From the NCBI RefSeq assembly GCF_963924675.1, contig NC_089220.1, forward strand, positions 156,797,270 to 156,861,269: 64,000 bases of DNA. The letters run 5' to 3'. The stretch's first letter is position 1. Each line of letters begins with the position of its first letter. Positions 58,481 to 64,000 of this stretch are shown here, in pieces. The DNA comes from Phocoena phocoena. Its lineage: Eukaryota > Chordata > Mammalia > Artiodactyla > Phocoenidae. The notes beneath the pieces are model-generated. The model was not told the origin of the DNA and made no database searches. It saw only the letters and a program-made list of their open reading frames with translations. The translations under genes were made by a program, and so were the position numbers.

Positions 58481-61400
58481 GGCCACTGCTATACCTGACT
58501 ACCCTTCACACATTTTTTGTTCATTTTCAGTTTCAAGGGGCATTTAAACTACTCGTTTGTCCCATCTTTCTGGGTAAGAATACATCTTAAAATCTCAGCG
58601 TGTTAGACATTGATGGTCTAACATAGCTACATTGACGGTGGGAAAGATATCAGAATGGCACTCGAACTTGAGCAGACAGTGGTGTTTTCCATTTCACGAG
58701 GCATCTTTAAAATGTGCAGTACGTGTCCCAGGCAGACCGTCAGAGCCCTGCTCTGCTAGCTGTGTACGGCCGGGACAGGTAAGGTACCCATTGAAATCCA
58801 CGAGAAGCGCAAAAGCTCTTTCTCGAAAACAAAAGATCAACACAGAGTTTCAGATATGCATACACACTTATCATAGCCAGCCCCTTATGTATGGCTTAAA
58901 ACCCTACTTTCGGATGCACAGTTGGAAGGATCTTTCTTTGGAGATCCTGAGCACATCCTTCCTGGAGATTTAGAGCTGATTGGACACAGATGGGAGGCAG
59001 GGTAATTGACCCTTTTCCTCCCCCTCCCTGTCCACCGTTTGACACAAGACATGAACAGCTCTTTTGCCTTACAAGGCTTAGCCAGATTGCCAGCAATTAC
59101 CTTGATTTATGAGGGCAGGAGTAGAAGGAAGCGGGAAACGTAATTGTTAAGTGAGGATAGTCAGATTACCACGCCTGTAATTCGTAAGTTATTTCATGTT
59201 GCGTGGCATACCTAACAAGCATATTGTTAGGTATCTTATTGCCTTTGTGTCCTTGGTGCCTTTCTTAGAACAGTGCCTGGCTTTCAGTGTTTAAGGAATA
59301 AAGAAAGTAATGAATGAATGAGCAGTTAGCACCTAGGGACCTAACACTTAGCACTTAGAATACTCCCTTTAGATACCTGAAGTCATTCAAGGACGTCTTC
59401 AACTTTCTGCTTTCAAGGTCATAAGTAATACAATGGGACAGATATACACATCTGTAGCACAGATGCATAAGAGAAATATGGCATTTAGAGGAGAGAGAAA
59501 ATGATTGGGGGAATAAGAAAATCTTTGTGAAGAGGGTATTGGAGAAAGCTGGGAGAGGCTTGGTGGGGCTCTAAGGGCAGGAGGCAGGGGTGAGCAGGAT
59601 CTGGTAGAAAGTTCACAAGTCCCCTGCCTTCGAGCGTTAGGTGTATACAGGTTATACAGGGAATAATAAAGCTAAGATAGGCATGACATGCAGTGGGGCG
59701 TGTGACTGCCAGGCTGCAGCGTTTGTGTCCGGTACACCAGGCGGTGAGGGACGGTTGAAGATCTTGAAGCAGAGCTCACAGCTTGCCTTTGGCAGGGTTG
59801 AGCTCTAAGAGTCCGTAGCGAGGGGCGAACCTGGGAACAGAGTGAGCTGTTGTCCAGAATTGTCCAGAGGAAGGGAGCTGAACAAAGGTGGCGGCAGTGG
59901 GACTACAAAGAAAAGATGTCTCAAGGGCGTAATTTAGAGGAATCAGAATTACGTGGAGGAGAGCAAAAAACAAAGGAAGACTGAGTTACAACTAAAAATC
60001 TGAACCAGGAGAACTGGGGGTCAGGAGGAAGAGTGGGTGTGGGCGGGGAGCTGCCCAGTTGAGTCTGCTGGGATAGGACACGGGGGATTGTAAGTTGCAC
60101 GCTTGGGAGTTGGGGAGGTGTGGGCGGGAGGGACCGAGCTCAGGGTCACCTCCATGGAAGTGACGGTGGAAGAAACGACAATGAAACAGAACCCTGAGGG
60201 AAAGTAAGTGAGATGAGGTATTCGGGGATGGCTTGGACACAGTCAGGTCAGCAAGAACGTCAGTCATTAATGTTTTGTGAGCACAAGACGGCCAAGAACA
60301 GAAACTCGTATTTCCTCATTGGTGACCAGGATTGATCCCCACCCTCTCCAGCCCCTGCAGCCCGGGGGCCACGTCCAGGCAGGCTTCAGAATGACTTCTG
60401 GTGGGACAGTGGCGCCTGCCGACCCCCATTGCTCAGTACCAGTAGAGTCAGTTTTGGGGTTGTTGGAATTCAACAATCCTCTAGCTGGTTTCCCTGCTTC
60501 CAGCCCAGAACTCCTTAGCCTCTTTCCAACACAGCAACAAGAATGACGTTTTTAATATAAAATGCATATCATGCCACTCCACCCCTCAGACTCGCCAGAC
60601 TAAAAGCCACAGCCCTTCTGAGCATCTCCAGCCCTCTGCCAGGAAGCTCTGCCTCAATGCAGCTCCATCTCTGGGGTCTTCTAGTCACTGGACCGCCTCC
60701 CATTTCTCAGAACAGGATTCTGTGTGTGATACAAAAGGCCCTTTGGTTTAAGTTCTGGCCCTTTGACTTTCTGGTTCATGAATTTCCCAAACGCCATGTC
60801 TCTGTTTCCAGTGCTTCCCAGTGGCTCAGGGAAGCAGTGGACCTGTCCGTTCACTTGTCCATTCATGGGGCCGCACAGGCTGCTGAGTGGCTTAGGGATC
60901 ATCTTGGACAACACCCACGGAGCCCTCAGAGCTTGGTCAGTTCCCCAGGGTCAGTGGGATGGGCCCGTATTCAGGGCAGAAGTAGATTTTGGATCCACGA
61001 TTCCCTGCGTGAGTATACACTGTGTCCTGCGTCATTCACTGAGGGCCACAAAAGTGACACGCATCAAAAGGCAGCATCAAACATACCCCCGAGGGACAGT
61101 TCAGTACCTGGTTAAGGAACTGGTAATGATGATTCACGCTCCGCTAAAATCCTTCTAAACACAGCGCTTTGCCAGAGACGCTGGTGCCTCCCAATAGTTC
61201 ATTTTCCCGACTGCCTTCTTCGTTAGATGCTGATGTGTGATGGGACATGGGGTCCATGGAGTCCTCCTCTCCAACTGGAGAAACTTCACGTGAAGAGAGC
61301 TCATCTCTTTTCCTTATTCTTCTCTGTCCTCCCCACCCCTTAACACAGCACAGAAGACCACTGACTGCACAGTCTTAAGTGCCTGGTGCACGAGGCCCGT

Positions 61401-62587
61401 TGTGGCCGGCCTCCGCCGGGCTGTAGGTGAAGGCGCATGGGATACGCGGTGGAAATTAGCCAGATGCCTGACTCTGACTTGATTCTGCTCGCACCAGGCT
61501 GATGCTCAGGAGGGATGAGAGTTAGTATGGAGCCAGGATTCTGGCTGCTGCAGTGCCCACTTCTCTCAAGTCTACCTGGGGTTGGACCTCTGCTTTTTAC
61601 CAGAAACCTAGACCCATCAGACCATGTGAAGAGAAAATGGGCCAGTTAACACACACAGAAGGACTTTTGGGAACCAGTTCCAGAGCATAGTCTGTCTGTG
61701 CCTTCTTTGGTCCCCTGGTCCTATAATTCCACGCTCTAGAGCAGGCCTGCAACAGACCTTCCCCCCAGCTAAGGCTGTGTGTTCTCAGCTTCTCCACCAC
61801 CAGGAAGTGAGCTTCTGGGCGTTTACATCTGGCCCTTAAATGTATCCAGAGTAGAAGCAAGAAATGGAGTAGCCTCGGGAAGATGCTCTGTGAAGTGGGC
61901 CCGGAGCTCCTTGCCCTTGAAGGGAAGGTTTGAAGGTCCCTGGACTTCGGGGCTGCTGCCAGGACCTCACGCTGTCTTGTGCTGGCACAGAACTTGATGT
62001 TCTGTTTTATCAAATTTCTTATACATTGTGGGCTCCGATCTTTTCTTCCTCCCACTGAAATAGCTGTTTTCAGAGGACCTTGAGGATGTTTGGGAAACCA
62101 AGGCTAAGTGCGGCTACTAAGTCTTCAGTGGGAGAACCTCATTCTCTGTACCAGACTCCACAGCTTCCTTTCTGCCCTTCAATCTCTTCCTGCCCCCATC
62201 CCTAAGACAAGCAAACTCCCTTGCACAGAGGCCATCCGTTTTTTCCCTTCTAAATCATGGACTCTTGCAAACTCTCCGTGGTCCTTCTTACTGAGGTCAA
62301 ACCCCTGTTCAAACTCACTTCCGCCTCTGGCACTGGCTGGCTCTGGCTTCCAGCAAATATCCTTAGTTGCCTCTATACTCATCTTAAAGATGCAGGGCCT
62401 GCTTATGGACAGAGCAAAGAAGGAGCATGTCCTTCGTGTGTCCCAGGTACTACATTGACCTGAGTGTCCCAGAATGAACACGCGCACACGTAGTAGGTGG
62501 AGCTGGTATTTATTCAGAGAATGAGGGGAAGGGGGGGCAATCTTGGGGGAGGAGAAGGAAATCCAGGCTGAAGAGTATTTGGCATGT
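58481..62587. other. Mostly single-copy DNA, ancient repeat remnants
   Basis: L2-like tails are suggested near 59225-59320 and 60480-60660. No exon is convincing; the 152-codon frame at 60657-61115 has no signals around it. Confidence 0.35.
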
Positions 62588-63153
62588 GCTCTATGGTCTG
62601 AATGCCTGTGTCCCCCCAGTTTTTTTTTTTTTTTTTTTTGGTACGTGGGCCTTTCACTGTTGTGGCCTCTCCCGCTGCAGAGCACAGGCTCCGGACATGC
62701 AGGCTCAGCGGCCATGGTCCACGGGCCCAGCCGCTCCACGGCATGTGGGATCCTCCCGGACCGGGGCACGAATCCGTGTCCCCTGCATCGGCAGGTGGAC
62801 TCTCAACCACTGCGCCACCAGGGAAGCCCCCCCAAATTTTATATATTGAAATCGTAACCCCCAAAGGTGATGGTATTTGGAGGTGGGGCCTTTGGGAGCT
62901 GCTTGGGTCGTGAAGGCGCAGCCCTCATGAATGGGATTAGTGCTCTTATAAAAGAGGCTCCAGAGAGCACCCGGCCCCCTCCAGCACATGAGGACAGAGG
63001 GACAAGGTGCCAGCTATGAGCCAGGGAGAGGCCCTTCATGAGAACGTGATCTTGGACTTACAGCCTCCGGAACTGTGAGATACAAGTTCCTGTTGCTTGT
63101 GAGCCACCCCGTCTGTGGCTTTTTGTTACAACAGCCCAAGCAGACTAAGACAG
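62588..63153 (+). mobile_element. MLT1A-like solo LTR split by a SINE
   Basis: It begins GTCTGAATGCCTGTGTCC. After the SINE it continues with GGTGATGGTATTTGGAGGTG, TCATGAATGGGATTAGTGCT, CTTATAAAAGAGGCTCCAG and CAAGCAGACTAAGACAGC. No internal region is seen. Confidence 0.9.
62619..62829 (-). mobile_element. CHR SINE inside MLT1 LTR
   Basis: Young form with T21 tail. C-rich duplicated sequence (CCCCCCAG / CCCCCCAA) flanks it. Confidence 0.95.
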
Positions 63154-64000
63154 CATGAGAAGCCCCCCCACCAGAACTTGAGGGTCCCCCCCGGGTGTCC
63201 CCTCCTTCTAGAAGCCTGCCCTGTCCAGCCTTCTCCAGCTTCATCTCCTCCCATGTTCTCGCTTGCTCTCCTTTAAGCTCTGTCCCACTCCCAAAGCCCC
63301 TGCATTTTCTGGAACAGCCTACCAGTCCCTAAACCCTGCCTGTGTCACGTTGACTACACAGCTTCCCAAGCAGGCTGCGACTCCACAGGGTCTCTCCCAA
63401 GCCTTGTTTCACCGTGTGGACAGAGGCGGGATGCTGGGGGACAAAGTGGAGGACAGGACAGTGTGATTGGGGGGATGGCAGGCGGGCCCTCCCTCAGAGT
63501 TGTAGACAGTTGTGTGTGTGTGTGTGTTTAAGTCCCATATAGAAATTCAGACTCAGTTCATGCTACAAGGATCCATTTCTAGCTGAAAACCCTTGCCTAG
63601 TCTGTAGAAGAGAAACACATTCTTTAGGTTGACAGATCTTTGAGTTATTTTTAATGCCCAAAGAGCATTTGTCCCCTTTCTGACCCTGGCTTGCTTGAGG
63701 GTCTTCTCTGATTGCCTCCCTGCCCTCACCCCTGAGTTCATCCAATGGCTATAGGAGGGGGTTGGGTCTCTGGCCACACTTGTGCCACTTAATTGGTTTG
63801 CAGGCTGTGTACCTCTGCCTGGCTTTTGTGTTCTTGGGCAGGGAGGGAAGCTTGAGCTGGGAAGGGCCATGATTTGCATGTTACTCGGCATGAACAGGTC
63901 ACGAGTGGGAGAATGGTGACTTTAGCCCTTTAGGACTGGCTGTTCTGTCTGGGGTCCCAGTAAACACTGGATCTGAGCCGGTGGGGTGAGTGCCTTAAAC
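63154..64000. other. Single-copy DNA with a (GT)n run
   Basis: A (GT)9 run lies at about 63509-63527. No gene or transposon is recognised. Confidence 0.4.

Noticed and set aside
60657..61115. 152-codon plus-strand frame
   Set aside because: Composition is unremarkable, and no promoter, splice site or poly(A) signal pairs with it. Length alone is within chance for this much DNA.

Overview
This is a stretch of mammalian nuclear DNA, almost certainly from a cetacean (whale or dolphin). The main evidence is at least sixteen tRNA-derived SINEs of the CHR type found in cetaceans, hippos and ruminants. Ten of them are the short ~210-bp form with poly(A) tails and target-site duplications (TSDs) that can still be read. 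L1 3' ends of the cetartiodactyl type and the usual ancient mammalian layer (MIR, L2, MER5/MER20-type hAT elements, Tigger, MLT1 MaLR LTRs) fit this. There are no bacterial-style genes, and nearly all open frames are chance or lie inside repeats. Repeat family names are from memory of consensus sequences; no database was searched.

Gene content is sparse. I can support one small plus-strand gene. Its first coding exon (21292-21341) lies in a CpG island, a 36-nt exon follows at 34862-34897, and a terminal exon with stop codon is at 45427-45625, with an AATAAA signal at 45982. The four splice sites are good and the reading phase is kept across both introns, giving a predicted protein of 94 residues that I do not recognise. 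A second start-codon exon inside intron 1 (26092-26172) and a paired ETS/CRE/CCAAT motif cluster near 48.05 kb are weaker candidates.

Layout: 1-8.75 kb is single-copy sequence with scattered MLT1, MIR, L2 and SINE pieces. 8.76-10.74 kb is a MIR split by a minus-strand L1 with a 15-bp TSD, itself carrying three SINEs. 10.9-20.3 kb is a deep stack: an old plus-strand L1 interrupted by an MLT1 provirus with both LTRs, two DNA transposons, two younger L1s and several SINEs. 20.3-21.0 kb is a purine tract and single-copy DNA leading to the CpG island. 21.3-45.4 kb is intronic, with moderate repeat load. 46-64 kb is downstream DNA with SINEs (several inside older repeats), a minisatellite at 55.6 kb and an MLT1 LTR at 62.6 kb.

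The observations most worth checking are the unrecognised three-exon gene, and the two L1 copies (8991-10728 and 16619-17803) that carry a CHR SINE at the same internal L1 position in the same orientation.
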